Assembly (NCBI GenBank): GCA_900751785.1
Contig: CAADSM010000051.1
Location: forward strand, 1-6,103
From: Lachnospiraceae bacterium
GTDB taxonomy: Bacteria > Bacillota > Clostridia > Lachnospirales > Lachnospiraceae
Direction of reading: 5' to 3'
Length of the DNA stretch: 6,103 nt
Of this stretch, positions 5,784-6,103 are shown in pieces. The notes under the pieces are model-generated. The model did no database searches and had not been told where the DNA came from. It was given only the letters and a program-made list of their open reading frames with translations. Made by a program: the position numbers and the translations under genes. Numbering within the stretch: position 1 is the first letter of the stretch; each line of letters starts with the position of its first letter.

Positions 5784-6103
5784 TTACTCTTCAATAAAGT
5801 TTGCGAGCAGGTATTCCTCTGCTTCCGGACACCACAGTCCGTTGTGGGCATCTACGATATCCGCAAGGTCAACCAGTCTCTTGTCTCCCTCTGCCTCGCC
5901 TTTTGCGCGCAGGTCAGTGAGCGCTGTCAGGGGCATGGTGAGGTGGGTATAGATCAGCTTCTTGCCTCCCGGGATCTTAGGCAGATTCAGTGTTGTCTCA
6001 GCAGCAGCATCCAGTCCGCCGATGTGTGTCACCATGACGGAAGGATCGATCCGGCCGGGGGGCGGCGGCCCCAGAGACGCCCTCCTGTTGTCTGTCTTTT
6101 CTC
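5784..6103 (-). CDS. SorE-like zinc-type dehydrogenase, C-terminal end (N-terminus beyond right edge)
   Basis: The frame has no stop before the right edge, so the gene enters from outside the window; the ATG at 6035 is internal, not a start. The readable part contains GRIDPSVMVTHIGGLDAAAE, followed by TTLNLPKIPGGKKLIYTH and NGLWCPEAEEYLL. I recognise this as the C-terminal end of medium-chain, zinc-binding dehydrogenases annotated as L-sorbose-1-phosphate reductase (SorE), which interconvert L-sorbose 1-phosphate and D-glucitol 6-phosphate with NAD(P)H. Catalytic zinc ligands and the cofactor site lie outside the window and cannot be checked. It is the first visible gene of the hexitol operon, 54 bases before the regulator. 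Residues upstream of GRIDPS (GPPPP, encoded by a very GC-rich run at 6053-6073) do not look like the family, so a base error or a true divergence is possible there. The family call is fairly firm; the exact substrate is not. Confidence 0.68.
   Translation of the reverse strand, partial: EKTDNRRASLGPPPPGRIDPSVMVTHIGGLDAAAETTLNLPKIPGGKKLIYTHLTMPLTALTDLRAKGEAEGDKRLVDLADIVDAHNGLWCPEAEEYLLANFIEE

Overview
The window looks like chromosomal DNA of a moderately GC-rich Gram-positive anaerobe, most likely a gut Clostridia/Lachnospiraceae relative. The pointers are strong AGGAGG-type ribosome binding sites, a fused EIICBA hexitol phosphotransferase permease next to a DeoR-type regulator, and a MoxR / DUF58 / transglutaminase gene set typical of that group. 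The assignment is inferred from gene content and style; no marker gene is present.

Layout. (1) 1-433, minus strand: the N-terminal part of a small three-helix membrane protein that runs off the left edge. (2) 434-825: about 390 bases without a supportable gene, holding an inverted repeat (505-542), a plausible promoter (608-636) and a perfect 14-bp palindrome (661-674). (3) 826-2935, plus strand: the damaged remains of a moxR - DUF58 - transglutaminase operon. The moxR frame breaks at about 1457. Its C-terminal part continues in another frame, is joined near 1590 to the start of a DUF58 protein, and that is joined near 2300 to the C-terminal end of a transglutaminase-like membrane protein. 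The two joins are in frame, so three ancestral genes now share one long open frame. (4) 2936-3036: two hairpins between convergent genes; the second is a good terminator for the minus-strand operon. (5) 3037-6103, minus strand, transcribed right to left: the C-terminal end of a SorE-like zinc-type dehydrogenase (entering from the right edge), a DeoR/GlpR-family repressor, and a complete MtlA-type EIICBA permease.

How the genes work together. The minus-strand cluster reads as a sugar-alcohol utilisation operon. The permease imports and phosphorylates a hexitol, the dehydrogenase interconverts the sugar phosphate, and the DeoR-type protein probably senses a phosphorylated intermediate. An inverted repeat covers part of the ribosome binding site of both the regulator and the permease, which may tune translation inside the operon. 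The plus-strand cluster would ancestrally have been a membrane-associated MoxR chaperone system, but all three components lack essential parts. It is best treated as a decaying locus, unless the joins are assembly errors.

I found no phage, insertion sequence, CRISPR, rRNA or tRNA genes. I do not see a convincing new multi-gene system. The most unusual thing here is the collapsed, in-frame-fused operon.
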